A stretch of 64,000 bases of DNA from Edaphobacter aggregans DSM 19364 (GTDB taxonomy: Bacteria > Acidobacteriota > Terriglobia > Terriglobales > Acidobacteriaceae), in the NCBI RefSeq assembly GCF_000745965.1, contig NZ_JQKI01000034.1, positions 1 through 64,000 of the forward strand, in the 5' to 3' direction. A program made the position numbers and the translations under genes. The notes below the pieces were generated by a model. The model did not search any database, was not told the DNA's origin, and was given only the letters and a program-made list of their open reading frames with translations. Below, in pieces: positions 24,797 to 34,849 of this stretch. Positions within the stretch are counted from its first letter, which is position 1; every line of letters starts with the position of its first letter.

Positions 24797-27433
24797 ATGT
24801 TGCGATTCACCGCCTTTTCAAATCAAACTGCATCCTTCTCTGCCGTGACGCGATATGGAATCGTGATTGCGTCGGTCGCCGGTGCCTTCACCGTAGTATT
24901 CCTCTTGCAGAACCTCCATGTGCGCGACCCATTCGCCTTAATCTTCCTGGCTGCGATCGCAGTGAGCGTCTGGTACGGAGGAAGTCGACCCGGCCTTCTC
25001 GGGATCATTCTTTCGACTTTAGCGCTCAACATTTTCCTCCATTCTCCACGTGGGTGGTTCCATATCTCCACATACGATCTCCCAGTCTTTAGCGTCTTCC
25101 TACTCTTCGCATTTTGGATTTACCGATTCGGTGAATTGCGCCACCATACAGAGTTCTCATTAATGCAGGCGCGTGATCACCTCGAAACCGAGGTGCAGGC
25201 GCGTACCGCTGAACTGAGGAGGATCAATACTGAGAATGAGACGATCCTGGATGGAGCTCCGTTTGGCATTGCTTTGTTTGGGCCCGACCGTATTGTGCGC
25301 CGCTGTAACCGTGGTTACGAGCGGATGCTGGGATTCGAACCGGGTGAACTTACAGGGCACCCCGCACCTCTGCCGGAGAGCGAGAAGGAGGCATGGAAGG
25401 TTCAGGAAAAGCAGTTACGGGCGGGCCAGAGAATCGTAGACTACGAGGCTCCGCGGCGGCGCAAAGATGGCTCGGAATTTTCGGCGACCATCTCCGCGAC
25501 CCCACTTTTCGATGAGAACGAAGCTTATGTCGGTCTTGTCGGTCTGGTCATTGACAACACAGAGCGGCTTGCTCAGGAAGCCGAACGCCGGATGCTTACT
25601 ACCCTCGTGCAACACAGTCCGGACTTTGTGGGCGTCGCAGATCTGACGGGCAACGCAGTTTTTGTAAACGAAGCCGGTCAGAAGCTATTTGGGCTGGAGG
25701 GTGAAGAACACGTCAGACGGACCAATGTACTTGCATGCTTTGCTGATGAGGCAAAACTAGCATCACGCGAAGAACTGATTCCTCTGCTCATGCAGCGGGG
25801 ACAACTGGAGTGTGAGACTCTGGGGAGAAACTTCCAAACGGGAAAGGTTTTTCCGCTGCATTGCAGTTGCTTCGTGATTCCTGACGGGAAGACCGGCGAA
25901 CCCGCACTCGTCGCCGCAATAGCTCAGGACATCAGCGAGCGCAACCGCGCTGAGGCGAAATTGCAAATGTTCTCCTCGGTCGTCCAAAACAGCCCCGACT
26001 TTATCGGGGTAGCGGACATGAGTCTGCATACCGTCTTTGTTAACCGTGCCGGGCAGAGAATGTTTGGGCTCGAAGGGGATGAGGGGACAATTGGGACCCA
26101 TTGCCTAGACTACTTTTCTGAGGACCAGCATAGGGCAGTCCGGGATGATCTGATTCCTACCCTCCTTGATCGGGGAGAGTTGACCCGAGAGGTTCCCGCC
26201 AGGAACTTCAAAACGGGCGAATCCTTTCCGGCTCTTTGGACCGCCTTCGTGATCTACGACCAAAAGACGAGACAACCTTCTCTGCTGGCAACCGTCACCA
26301 AGGACATCACAAAACAACATGAAGACCGCGAGACATTACAGAAATCACTCAAGGACAACGAGGTGCTCCTTGAAGAGAATCGAGCTCTGCAAGAGAAGCT
26401 CCGCCGCGAAAACATCTCTCTGCAGGAGATGAATCTCGCATTGCAGGACGAACTCGCTGCTATCCAAAAAGACAAGTTCGAGACAATTGTCGGTGGATCT
26501 CCTGCGCTTCGACGCACCCTGAACAAGGTGGAGCAGGTAGCTGCCACCGACGCTACCGTCCTCATTACCGGCGAGACAGGCACCGGAAAAGAACTGATTG
26601 CTCAGGCTATTCACAAACATTCGAAGCGCGCACGCATGCCTTTCCGCAGCATCAATTGCGCCGCATTACCGGCGACGCTCATGGCAGCAGAGCTCTTCGG
26701 TCATGAGAAAGGGGCGTTCACAGGAGCTGACCGACAGCGTGTGGGGCAATTCGAACTCGCGGCCGGCGGCACGTTGTTCCTGGACGAAATTGCCGAGATC
26801 CCAATCGAAACACAAGCAACACTGCTTCGAGTCCTCGAGGAGCACACCTTCGAACGTCTCGGCGGATCGAAGTCTATTGCAGCCGATGTACGGGTTATCG
26901 CCGCGACCAATCGTGACCTTCAGGTGGCGATGCGAGCGGGCGAGTTTCGTCCCGACCTCTTTTATCGGCTCAATGCATTTCCCATCGATGTGCCTCCACT
27001 GCGCGACCGCAGGGACGATATCCCGATGCTGGTCACCCACTTCATTGCGCTCTCAGCGGTTCGTCACGGAAAAACCATTCGGAACATTGAAAAGCGCGGA
27101 ATGGAGTTGCTGCGTGCTTATGATTGGCCGGGAAACATCCGTGAACTGAGGAATGTTATCGATACGTCCGTGATCGTTTCGGCTGGCGAGGTCCTCTCGA
27201 TCGATGAAGAACTTTTGTTTGCGACACGCCCCGCAGAGGATGCACCCGTCGGCTCGCTCCAAAAGGAGATGACGAACCATGAGCGGATGTTGATCGAACG
27301 TGCCCTGGCCGGCACTCAGGGCCGTGTATACGGCCTGTCCGGAGCAGCCGCGATTCTCCATCTTCCGCCAACGACCCTCTCCGCAAAGATGAAAGCCCTC
27401 AAAATCGATGCTTCCAAATTCAAACCTCGTTAG
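24797..27433 (+). CDS. Membrane-anchored PAS-domain sigma-54-dependent activator
   Basis: 878 residues. The N-terminus has a DUF4118-like membrane block of about four segments (residues 15-112). Three PAS domains follow; the second and third are near-repeats ([29 protein letters not shown] and [29 protein letters not shown]). Then come a coiled coil and an AAA+ sigma-54 domain with GETGTGKE (about residue 592) and GAFTGA (about residue 640, the sigma-54 contact loop), and a Fis-type HTH near the C-terminus. It senses a membrane or redox signal and opens sigma-54 promoters. It may control the following regulator or the lasso operon. Confidence 0.92.
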   Translation: MLRFTAFSNQTASFSAVTRYGIVIASVAGAFTVVFLLQNLHVRDPFALIFLAAIAVSVWYGGSRPGLLGIILSTLALNIFLHSPRGWFHISTYDLPVFSVFLLFAFWIYRFGELRHHTEFSLMQARDHLETEVQARTAELRRINTENETILDGAPFGIALFGPDRIVRRCNRGYERMLGFEPGELTGHPAPLPESEKEAWKVQEKQLRAGQRIVDYEAPRRRKDGSEFSATISATPLFDENEAYVGLVGLVIDNTERLAQEAERRMLTTLVQHSPDFVGVADLTGNAVFVNEAGQKLFGLEGEEHVRRTNVLACFADEAKLASREELIPLLMQRGQLECETLGRNFQTGKVFPLHCSCFVIPDGKTGEPALVAAIAQDISERNRAEAKLQMFSSVVQNSPDFIGVADMSLHTVFVNRAGQRMFGLEGDEGTIGTHCLDYFSEDQHRAVRDDLIPTLLDRGELTREVPARNFKTGESFPALWTAFVIYDQKTRQPSLLATVTKDITKQHEDRETLQKSLKDNEVLLEENRALQEKLRRENISLQEMNLALQDELAAIQKDKFETIVGGSPALRRTLNKVEQVAATDATVLITGETGTGKELIAQAIHKHSKRARMPFRSINCAALPATLMAAELFGHEKGAFTGADRQRVGQFELAAGGTLFLDEIAEIPIETQATLLRVLEEHTFERLGGSKSIAADVRVIAATNRDLQVAMRAGEFRPDLFYRLNAFPIDVPPLRDRRDDIPMLVTHFIALSAVRHGKTIRNIEKRGMELLRAYDWPGNIRELRNVIDTSVIVSAGEVLSIDEELLFATRPAEDAPVGSLQKEMTNHERMLIERALAGTQGRVYGLSGAAAILHLPPTTLSAKMKALKIDASKFKPR

Positions 27434-27711
27434 TCTTGATTGCTAGTGTTGCCATCCACGATTTCGCTGGTGCTGAAACGCCACAGCCAAACCGCTTATG
27501 CGTGACGGTTGCGGCCTTCAGATTCTCGACGTGCGCGGAAGACATTGAATAGCGACGATGCTCATCAACCCCCATGTGCACGGCTGTAGCGAATCCGCCA
27601 CGCTCCGGGGAATCGCTTGCACATCTGTAATCCGCACTTATTCTGCTCTCATGGCCTTCGACTCCGGCAGACGACGATCTCGCGTGGCGGTCGGCAGACA
27701 AGGAATCTCAG

Positions 27712-28260
27712 GTGAAGCCAGCATCTCGATCGACCCGCGGCCAGAGCACGCCCAATCGAGGCAGTGGCGCGTACGCGAACGGCGAGCGACAACGGAGGGA
27801 TCCTCGCGTTCGTGTGCTGTTGTTCGCATCTGAAGGCGATGACGCACAGTTGATGATGATCTACTCGGAGCGGATGGAGATCACTTACCTTCCAAGTTAC
27901 GACATGACGGAAGTGCGGGAGGAGATCGAACGATGCAAGCCGAAGCTCATTCTCTGTGAGGCAGATGCTTTTCTGGATGTTCTTCCTGCACTGTCTGCTG
28001 GGGTCTCGACTCGCCCCAAGAGGAATGGAACTCCCACGACTGCTGCAGCTGTCACCCCTCCCGTCTCCCGGCGAGAGATGAAGATCCTCTCAATGCTGGC
28101 AAAAGGACAAACAAACGATGACATTGCGAAAGCGTTGCGTCTCAGCTCTCGCACGGTGAAGAGAAACCTGAGTAGCCTCTTCGAACGGCTGCAGGTGACC
28201 AATCGCACGGAACTAGCGAGCCGCATATCTCAGTTGTCGATTCTCGATGGAGACAACTGA
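27712..28260 (+). CDS. LuxR-type response-regulator-like transcription factor
   Basis: 182 residues. The N-terminal region (VRVLLFASEGDDAQLMMIYSERMEITYLPS, PKLILCEADAFLDVLP) resembles a shortened receiver. The C-terminus is a LuxR/GerE helix-turn-helix (VSRREMKILSMLAKGQTNDDIAKALRLSSRTVKRNLSSLFERLQVTNRTELA). The GTG at 27712 is supported by AAGGA 8 bp upstream. It sits between the sigma-54 activator and the lasso genes, all on the plus strand, so it may be a local regulator. Confidence 0.78.
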   Translation: MKPASRSTRGQSTPNRGSGAYANGERQRRDPRVRVLLFASEGDDAQLMMIYSERMEITYLPSYDMTEVREEIERCKPKLILCEADAFLDVLPALSAGVSTRPKRNGTPTTAAAVTPPVSRREMKILSMLAKGQTNDDIAKALRLSSRTVKRNLSSLFERLQVTNRTELASRISQLSILDGDN

Positions 28261-28851
28261 TCTGGTGATATTGTGGCAATCCTTTGGCTGACCACTCCAT
28301 ACCTCCACATGACCCTCGCATGTCCCGCGGAGGCCATGGCCTCTTTGGCCCACTTGGTCCACGGCTGCGCTACCTTCGATCCACCCTGCCTGTCCCACAA
28401 AGACGCTGCGGTAAGGAAACGGATGCATCTTACGACAGAGTCACGATTGACTCCACACTCTCATCGTCCCGCTAGGGACGTTCATTACAGTGGCCCAACG
28501 GCGCCTCACATATAGTCCCATTTGCGCCATCATGTACCTCCGGCCATGTCGGCTCCTTCTCAAATGCTGGGTGGTTGTCGAGAAATGTTGCGCAATGATT
28601 GACCATTTTAACCTAGCCATCACCGCGAACGTATTTCAGGCGATGTGTGCTGGCGCGGATATCCAGGCACAACTGGGCCACAGATATGGCCTGGAAGAGA
28701 CGTCGAAAATAATGGTCCATCCGGACCTTGTTACGCGAGATGAAGCGGCGCATTATTGGACACATTCTGCAGGGGCTCGCCGCCCTCTTCTCTCGCAGCT
28801 ATGGGAGGCAGATCCACTTAGCGAACGATTCCAAATTTGAAAGGCTTGGGA
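28261..28851 (+). other. Intergenic region ahead of the lasso operon, with a doubtful small ORF
   Basis: A frame open from 28490 to 28840, or from the ATG at 28598 (81 residues, MIDHFNLAITANVFQAMC...), ends by overlapping the alternative TTG start of the B1 gene. This could mean translational coupling. I do not recognise the peptide, and base composition is not decisive. A sequence TGGCAATCCTTTGG at 28273-28286 is two substitutions from the -24/-12 sigma-54 consensus. The rest looks featureless. Confidence 0.3.
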
Positions 28852-29106
28852 ATGATCACATCAAACGCACATCTTCGCTCAGTTCTTGATAGGGATGGAG
28901 CGGTCATCTTGGACATGGGGCGCGATGCCATGTCCACCCTCAATTCCACAGGCGCCTATGTATGGGAGGGGTTGCAACAAGGCAAGCTCATTGACGAAAT
29001 TATTGAGAACCTTGCTCGCGAAACAGGCACCAACTCCGGCATCGTTGATCGCGATGTGCATGCATTCCTCGAAGAGCTCAAACTCAATCATCTTTTACCG
29101 CACTGA
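28852..29106 (+). CDS. PqqD-like RiPP recognition protein (lasso B1)
   Basis: 84 residues from the ATG at 28852 (89 from a TTG at 28837). The PqqD/RRE fold is clear: AVILDMGRDAMSTLNSTGAYVWEGLQQGKLIDEIIENLARETG, then VDRDVHAFLEELKLNHLL. In lasso pathways the stand-alone B1 protein binds the YxxPxL motif of the precursor leader and delivers it to the B2 peptidase and cyclase C. All three partners are encoded downstream, and the precursor at 34850 has YIKPQL. Lasso identity is supported by the whole locus. Confidence 0.9.
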   Translation: MITSNAHLRSVLDRDGAVILDMGRDAMSTLNSTGAYVWEGLQQGKLIDEIIENLARETGTNSGIVDRDVHAFLEELKLNHLLPH

Positions 29107-29120
29107 TCGGGAGCGCTGCC

Positions 29121-30485
29121 ATGCCGACCCAGAATGCAACTCTCGAACAAATCGAATATCGAGTGGTGCTCGCGTTACCCAACTCACAAGAAGTGCTGGT
29201 ACGGTATGACGGTGCCGTGTATCGCTTGCCTCACGTCACTATTCCGAAGTGGGCACGGCCTTCCGAAGAATTGCAGCAGGCCATCAAAAGGTCATGGAAT
29301 CTGTCCGTCATCATTCTTGACTTCCCTCCGAGCCCGGAGGGCGCCCCACGCTGCGTTGTAGCGCAGGTACATTCTCTTCATCATTCCGACGCTCTAACGA
29401 CGGTAGAACTGGATCAACTCCCAGAGTCTGAGATTACTGAACAGCAGCGGGCAATGGCCCAGAGGATACTCGTTGGCCAGTGCGGCGAACGTGGTTGCTT
29501 CTTACATCGAGGCTGGATCGACGAGGCCATTGAATGGTTGCACTCAGAGGCCGGCAAGAGCATTTCCTCGACTGAGGATATTCGCCAATACAATGCGAGT
29601 GCCACGTTCGCACTAGTTCGTTTTCCGATGCAGGATGGCTCTGCGTACTGGCTGAAAGCAACCGGTGCGCCCAATGCTCACGAGCTTGCCGTCACAGCAG
29701 CTTTGTCGAAGCTATGCCCTGAATACCTGTCGCCGCCAATTGCGGTTCGGCGCGATTGGAATGCCTGGTTGATGAGAGAGGCGGGTCGACCCCTCGAAAC
29801 TGACTTCGGTTTCCTCGCACTGGAACAGGCAGTTGTCTCTATGTCCGAGCTGCAGAAGACAACCGTTGGCTCGACAGAAGAACTGCGGGCGGCTGGCGCA
29901 GTGGAACAGCGAGTTGGCGTTCTCCGTGCGCATTTTTCGGAATTGTTTAACTATCTCGAAGAGGCGATGGCTCAACAGATCTCAACCAAGGTCCCCCGGC
30001 TTGAGCGTCAACGGCTGTCTGAGATTGGGCTGATTTTTCAGGACGCATGTCTCAGAATGGAGGACTTGGGGATCCCGGATGCGGTGATCCACGGCGACAT
30101 GAATCGCGGCAACATTCTCTTCGACCTCTTCGACGATTTCCACTGCAGATTTATCGATTGGAGCGAAGCGTATATCGGCAATCCGTTCGTCAGCTTCCAG
30201 CACTTGTTACTTTTGAACACGGGTGAACTGAGGGAGACGAATGATCTTCGCCTGAAACAGGCTTACAGGCGTGCCTGGCTGGGTCTTCTTGATCCGGTAC
30301 AAATCGATGCAGCATTTGCCCTTATGCCATTACTTGCGGCTGCCTCGTACCTCTACGGTCGGGGCGACTGGTTACGATCATCACGTCGCAATGACCCTCA
30401 GCGTCAGAGCTACGCCAGGAGTCTTGCACGGCACATGGATCGCGCGGCACAAGCGCCGGAGTTACAGGAGGTCCTATGCCATTGA
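29121..30485 (+). CDS. Lasso-associated kinase with aminoglycoside-phosphotransferase fold
   Basis: 454 residues. The first ~140 residues form an unassigned domain, possibly Nudix-like in layout (VVLALPNSQEVLVRYDGAVYRLPH). The rest is an APH/choline-kinase fold: beta-3 Lys in SAYWLKATG, a Glu in NAHELAV, catalytic loop VIHGDMNRGNILFD (Asp and Asn present), and metal-binding FIDWSEAYIGNP. All kinase residues are kept, so it should be active. Known lasso kinases belong to the HPr-kinase type, so this is a different family in the same operon position. Substrate unknown: peptide, an antibiotic target or small molecule. It overlaps the next gene by 10 bp. Confidence 0.8.
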   Translation: MPTQNATLEQIEYRVVLALPNSQEVLVRYDGAVYRLPHVTIPKWARPSEELQQAIKRSWNLSVIILDFPPSPEGAPRCVVAQVHSLHHSDALTTVELDQLPESEITEQQRAMAQRILVGQCGERGCFLHRGWIDEAIEWLHSEAGKSISSTEDIRQYNASATFALVRFPMQDGSAYWLKATGAPNAHELAVTAALSKLCPEYLSPPIAVRRDWNAWLMREAGRPLETDFGFLALEQAVVSMSELQKTTVGSTEELRAAGAVEQRVGVLRAHFSELFNYLEEAMAQQISTKVPRLERQRLSEIGLIFQDACLRMEDLGIPDAVIHGDMNRGNILFDLFDDFHCRFIDWSEAYIGNPFVSFQHLLLLNTGELRETNDLRLKQAYRRAWLGLLDPVQIDAAFALMPLLAAASYLYGRGDWLRSSRRNDPQRQSYARSLARHMDRAAQAPELQEVLCH

Positions 30486-32512
30486 GCACACTTCCTTTCG
30501 CGCCCGTCGAAGAGATCATTCATGGCGTCGTCGTGTTTGATCCGTACCGCTGGTTGGAAGACCGCAGTCTGCCTGAGACGGAGGAGTGGATTGTGGACCA
30601 GCAGCAGCGCTGCGAACAGTATTTCTCCGAATGCGGCACCCTCGACGCGTTGCGGAGCCGAGTGCGGGATTATCTCGATGTCGAAGTCGTAGATCAACCG
30701 ACAAAGGTCGCGGGCCGCTACTTCTGCCGCAGACGAGATCCGGGGCAGGAGCAGGCAAGTATCTATGTTCGGGGCACCGCTACACGACCGGAGCGGTTGC
30801 TGGTCGATCCATCGGATCAGGGGGCTTTTGCCTCAGTCAGCATCCATCGCATTTCTGAGGACGGCTCCCTGATGGCCTACGAGGTCAAGCATGGCGGCGG
30901 GGATGGAAAGGCGATCCACGTCGTGGATGTTGAGACTGGCTCCATCCTGCCGGACAGGTTAGATACGGGTTATGCCAGAGGGTTTGCGTTCGCCTCAGAC
31001 AAAGGAGGATTTTATTACTGCCACGAGAGTTCGACGGCTTCGAAAGATCACACGATTCGGCAGCATCGCTTCCATGAGCCGTCAGTTGACCAGGTGGTCT
31101 TTCGTTTGTCCTGCTCTCGCGGGAGTCGCCTGGTCCTCATCGCCGACAGCGTAAATCTAGGGGCGATCCGGATTCGCCAGGAAGGCTCGGAGCTCGTTTC
31201 CGACTTCTTCATCGCACAACAAGCCAAGCCTCTGGTCTGGAAACAGGTATTTGTCAACAAAGTACTCCCCTATAGCCCCTTCCTGAAACATGGCCACATC
31301 TTTGCTCTGAGCTTTGACGGCGCGCCCAACGGAAAGTTGGTTGAGTTGAATGACAACGGCTGCGAGATCCGCACAATCATCCCAGAGCAGGAAGCGGCGA
31401 TTCGACAGTTGGTATTCGCAGGCAACAGAATCTTCACCAGCCATCTCCGCTACTTGATCTCCTCAATTCGGCGTTGGACTTTGTTGGGGGAGAACCAGGG
31501 ATCGATCGACATACCGTTAGACGGAACGATTCAGCTTTTTCCAAATCAGAGTGAAACGGAAACCGGCCTTTTCTACAGCTACGAGTCGTTCACCCAGCCA
31601 CCTGCAGTCTTCGAGTACTTGCCAGAAGTCGGAAAGTCGCGGCTTTACCATCAGCGTCATTCGGCAGTAATGCACAGCCCTTGTTCAGTGGAGCGTGTCT
31701 CGTTCTCATCAAAGGATGGAACTCGGATACCAATGACACTCGTCGCGTTGGAGAAGTGCAATCGGAGTGTGGATACCCCTGTCATCTTGACCAGCTATGG
31801 GGGCTTCGGCGTCTCGATGACGCCACAGTTCTCCGTATTTGTCTCCATCATGATGGAACTGGGAGCGGTCATCGCACTTCCCCACATCCGCGGCGGCGGT
31901 GAGTTTGGAAAAGAATGGCACGACGCTGCAAGAGGGCGAAACCGGCAGGCGGCATTCGATGACTTTGTCGGCGCAGCGGACTGGTTATGTGCCAGCGGAG
32001 AGACGAATCCACAAAGGCTTGCCATCTTCGGCGGGTCGAACTCTGGTCTTCTTGTCGGTGCCGTCGTGACACAACGCCCGGAGCTATTCCGTGCTGCGCT
32101 GTGTATTGCTCCACTGCTCGACATGGTTCGCTATGAGCACTTCGACCAAGCATCCAAATGGCGGCAAGAATACGGAACCACCGCTAAGGCGGAAGACTTT
32201 CATGCCATCTATGCATACTCCCCATACCACCACATAGCGAACAACGTTGATTATCCTGCCGTGCTCTTTGTCACCGGCGACAAGGACGACCGCTGTAATC
32301 CCGCTCATGTAAGAAAGATGGCTGCACGGCTTCAGGAGCGCGATCAACAACCGTCACCCGTAGTGGTCGACTACCGCGCAGAGCGGGGTCACTCTCCTGT
32401 AATGCCGCTAACCATCCGTGTTGATGCTCTGGCGCGAAGGATTGCTTTTCTATGCCGAGAGCTGAATCTCCCTGTTGTCTTCGGAGGATGCCATGAAACA
32501 GTTTGTTCTTGA
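30476..32512 (+). CDS. Cytoplasmic prolyl oligopeptidase (S9A) in the lasso operon
   Basis: 678 residues, no signal peptide. It begins with the S9A signature region DPYRWLED, then a beta-propeller, then the hydrolase domain with GGSNSG (nucleophile Ser, about residue 522), TGDKDDRCNP (Asp) and AERGHSP (His). Prolyl oligopeptidases cut short peptides after Pro. The precursor contains one Pro in its C-terminal part (RPSNG). It overlaps the kinase gene upstream and the B2 gene downstream by ~20 bp, so it belongs to the operon. Possible roles: leader degradation, self-protection or trimming. Confidence 0.88.
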   Translation: MPLSTLPFAPVEEIIHGVVVFDPYRWLEDRSLPETEEWIVDQQQRCEQYFSECGTLDALRSRVRDYLDVEVVDQPTKVAGRYFCRRRDPGQEQASIYVRGTATRPERLLVDPSDQGAFASVSIHRISEDGSLMAYEVKHGGGDGKAIHVVDVETGSILPDRLDTGYARGFAFASDKGGFYYCHESSTASKDHTIRQHRFHEPSVDQVVFRLSCSRGSRLVLIADSVNLGAIRIRQEGSELVSDFFIAQQAKPLVWKQVFVNKVLPYSPFLKHGHIFALSFDGAPNGKLVELNDNGCEIRTIIPEQEAAIRQLVFAGNRIFTSHLRYLISSIRRWTLLGENQGSIDIPLDGTIQLFPNQSETETGLFYSYESFTQPPAVFEYLPEVGKSRLYHQRHSAVMHSPCSVERVSFSSKDGTRIPMTLVALEKCNRSVDTPVILTSYGGFGVSMTPQFSVFVSIMMELGAVIALPHIRGGGEFGKEWHDAARGRNRQAAFDDFVGAADWLCASGETNPQRLAIFGGSNSGLLVGAVVTQRPELFRAALCIAPLLDMVRYEHFDQASKWRQEYGTTAKAEDFHAIYAYSPYHHIANNVDYPAVLFVTGDKDDRCNPAHVRKMAARLQERDQQPSPVVVDYRAERGHSPVMPLTIRVDALARRIAFLCRELNLPVVFGGCHETVCS

Positions 32513-32870
32513 AAGCTGGTTATTGTTGCTCTACCTGGAGTTTGTGATGCGGTTTCGCGACTTCAAGGCTCTGAACGGGATTGTCCGCAGAGAGAAGGTC
32601 CGTCCGTTACACGCTTCGCACCATCCGGAGAGTGCCGAGCTTTGCTATGCGATGGATCTCGCGTGTGTGTTCTTCCCAAAGCGGATCATGTGCCTTCAAC
32701 GCTCAGCGGCAACAACACTTTTACTACGGCGTCATGGGTGGGAGGCCGAGATGGTGATCGGTGCCCAGATCCTTCCTTTCAGGTCCCATGCATGGGTCGA
32801 GATCAAAGGGGCTGTCGTGAACGACAAGGCCTACATGCTTGACATCTATCAAGTTCTGGAGCGTTGCTGA
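32493..32870 (+). CDS. Lasso leader peptidase B2 (transglutaminase-like)
   Basis: 125 residues from the ATG at 32493 behind GGAGG. The catalytic Cys is in RIMCLQRSAATTLLLRRHGW, the His in RSHAWVEIKG, and the Asp in YMLDIYQVLER: the lasso B2 Cys-His-Asp pattern. The enzyme removes the leader from the precursor while B1 holds it. The length is normal for split B2 proteins. It directly precedes the cyclase gene with a 14-bp gap. Confidence 0.93.
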   Translation: MKQFVLESWLLLLYLEFVMRFRDFKALNGIVRREKVRPLHASHHPESAELCYAMDLACVFFPKRIMCLQRSAATTLLLRRHGWEAEMVIGAQILPFRSHAWVEIKGAVVNDKAYMLDIYQVLERC

Positions 32871-32884
32871 TGTGAGGTGTAGCA

Positions 32885-34768
32885 ATGAGCATCATATTTG
32901 GAGTCCGAAAGCACGAAGGAGAGGTCGTTGAAGAAGGTCAGTTGCGAAAGCTTGCTCGCACAACCGACCGCTGGGCTCCAGACGGGACGTTCGCCCGTGC
33001 GAGGGGGCGCATTGGCATGGGTTTTCAGCCCTGTCATACACATCACCGCTCCAACATGGAATCTCAGCCGGCTGTCGATGAACTCGGCAACATGGTGACC
33101 CTAGATGGACGCATCGACAATCGTAGCGATCTTTGTAGTTTACTGAGCATAGAGGATGTGGATATCGCCGACGCACGGATCGTGCTCGCAGCATTCAGAC
33201 GATGGGGCGATGAGTGCTTTTCCAAACTAGTCGGAGACTGGGCACTTTCTCTCTGGTCACAACATGACCGCATACTCTATTTGGCACGAGATCATGCGGG
33301 TACGAGAACGCTCTATTACAAGCAGACGGACTCAGGAGTCTCTTGGTCGACATATATAGAGGGGCTCACCAGTGAGACATCCGATCTTCAGATAAATGAG
33401 GTATTTGCTTTAGCGTATATGGCTTGCTATCCGCTGGAGAGGAACACTCCTTACAAGGATATCTGTCTTGTTGATCCTGCGCACTATGTCGCCGTCTCTG
33501 ACGACAAAACCGTCGAGCACCAACATTGGGCACCGTTTGTGAGGAAACAACTCTTCTATCGGACAGACAGGGAGTATGAGGATCATTTCTTCCATGTCTT
33601 TCGCCAAGCCGTTCTTCGTCGGACGGATGTTTCCCGGATCGTAATTGCCGAACTAAGCGGAGGCATGGACTCTACCGCAATTGTCAGTATGTCCGATCAC
33701 ATTGCGAATGACGAGGGCCACGATGGTGTTCAGCGACTCCTCAATACCGTTTCCTATTTTCGGAGTGAAGAGGGCACGTGGGATGAGAAGCCTTTCTTTG
33801 AAGAGACGGAGCGTCTTAGGGGCAAGAAAGGCATACATATCGAGATACCGCTGCCTCAGTTCGACCTGTCCGCCGCGCCTCCTTGCACAAGTCTCCCTGG
33901 GGCCGACCGGACAACTGTCGAGAGAGAGAAGCTATTTGAAACCCTCATTGGGGGAAGCGGATATCGAGTCATTCTGTCGGGATTAGGTGGTGATGAGCTG
34001 CTGGGCGGCGTCCCAACTCCTATGCCAGAATTGGCAGACTACGTTGTACGGGGAAACCCATCTAAATTGTTTGGTGCTTCGTTACGATGGGCGTTGGCAG
34101 ACCGGCGCCCCCTTCTAGGTATGGTTGCGGATGCTATCTCCTACGCAGTTTCTCTGTACCCTTACCCCAAACATAGTCTGCCCATTCCACCGTGGCTTCT
34201 GTATAGCAAACAGATCTGCCTGAGCCGCGATCGAGGGCTTGGCAGGGGAGTGCGCTCTGGGTGCATGCGTTACTCTCCCACTGCAATAAGCAATGCATTA
34301 GCCTGGCTGTCTGCATTACAGACGCTGCCGCATCTTTTTCCGCGTCAATCGAAGCGCTATGAGTTTCGTTACCCGTACCTAGACAGGGATCTTACAGAGT
34401 TCCTACTTGCTGTCCCCCGGAGTCAAATTGTCAGACCGGGTCAACGGCGCTCCCTTATGAAACGGTCTCTCGCAAGGATCATTCCAAGGCACATACTTGA
34501 AAGGCGACGTAAAGGTTACATCGCGAGCGGGCTCGTCCGGTCTATCCAACGCCAGTCAAACGGCATTGCTGAATATCTGCGTAAGTCCGTTCTAGCCGAG
34601 CTGAACCTGATAGATGTTGAACGGCTCTTGGACTGTGTCAGGGGCATCGTGACAACGTCAGACGTTCAATGGTGTCGTCAGATTCGCGCGACTATTGCTA
34701 TGGAGCAGTGGCTGAGATCGTTCGTCCACTCACGGCTGGATCAGTACAGCACGGTGGAAACAAGTTAA
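32885..34768 (+). CDS. Asparagine-synthetase-like lasso cyclase (C protein)
   Basis: 627 residues. The N-terminal Ntn glutaminase-like domain has LDGRIDNRSDL and GDWALSLWSQHDRILYLARDHAGTRTLYY. The synthetase domain has the ATP PP-loop ELSGGMDSTAIVSM (about residues 254-267) and LGGDELLGG. Residue 2 is Ser, so the N-terminal Cys needed for glutamine hydrolysis is missing, as expected for an enzyme using the peptide amine as nucleophile. It adenylates an Asp/Glu side chain and closes the macrolactam ring. GAGGTG lies upstream of the ATG. The precursor gene follows. Confidence 0.93.
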   Translation: MSIIFGVRKHEGEVVEEGQLRKLARTTDRWAPDGTFARARGRIGMGFQPCHTHHRSNMESQPAVDELGNMVTLDGRIDNRSDLCSLLSIEDVDIADARIVLAAFRRWGDECFSKLVGDWALSLWSQHDRILYLARDHAGTRTLYYKQTDSGVSWSTYIEGLTSETSDLQINEVFALAYMACYPLERNTPYKDICLVDPAHYVAVSDDKTVEHQHWAPFVRKQLFYRTDREYEDHFFHVFRQAVLRRTDVSRIVIAELSGGMDSTAIVSMSDHIANDEGHDGVQRLLNTVSYFRSEEGTWDEKPFFEETERLRGKKGIHIEIPLPQFDLSAAPPCTSLPGADRTTVEREKLFETLIGGSGYRVILSGLGGDELLGGVPTPMPELADYVVRGNPSKLFGASLRWALADRRPLLGMVADAISYAVSLYPYPKHSLPIPPWLLYSKQICLSRDRGLGRGVRSGCMRYSPTAISNALAWLSALQTLPHLFPRQSKRYEFRYPYLDRDLTEFLLAVPRSQIVRPGQRRSLMKRSLARIIPRHILERRRKGYIASGLVRSIQRQSNGIAEYLRKSVLAELNLIDVERLLDCVRGIVTTSDVQWCRQIRATIAMEQWLRSFVHSRLDQYSTVETS

Positions 34769-34849
34769 TCCCGCCAAGGGATTTATGACATCCGTTGCCA
34801 GAATCGAAAGATTACGGCTCAACGGAAATTCGAAGGTGAGGTAACGATC

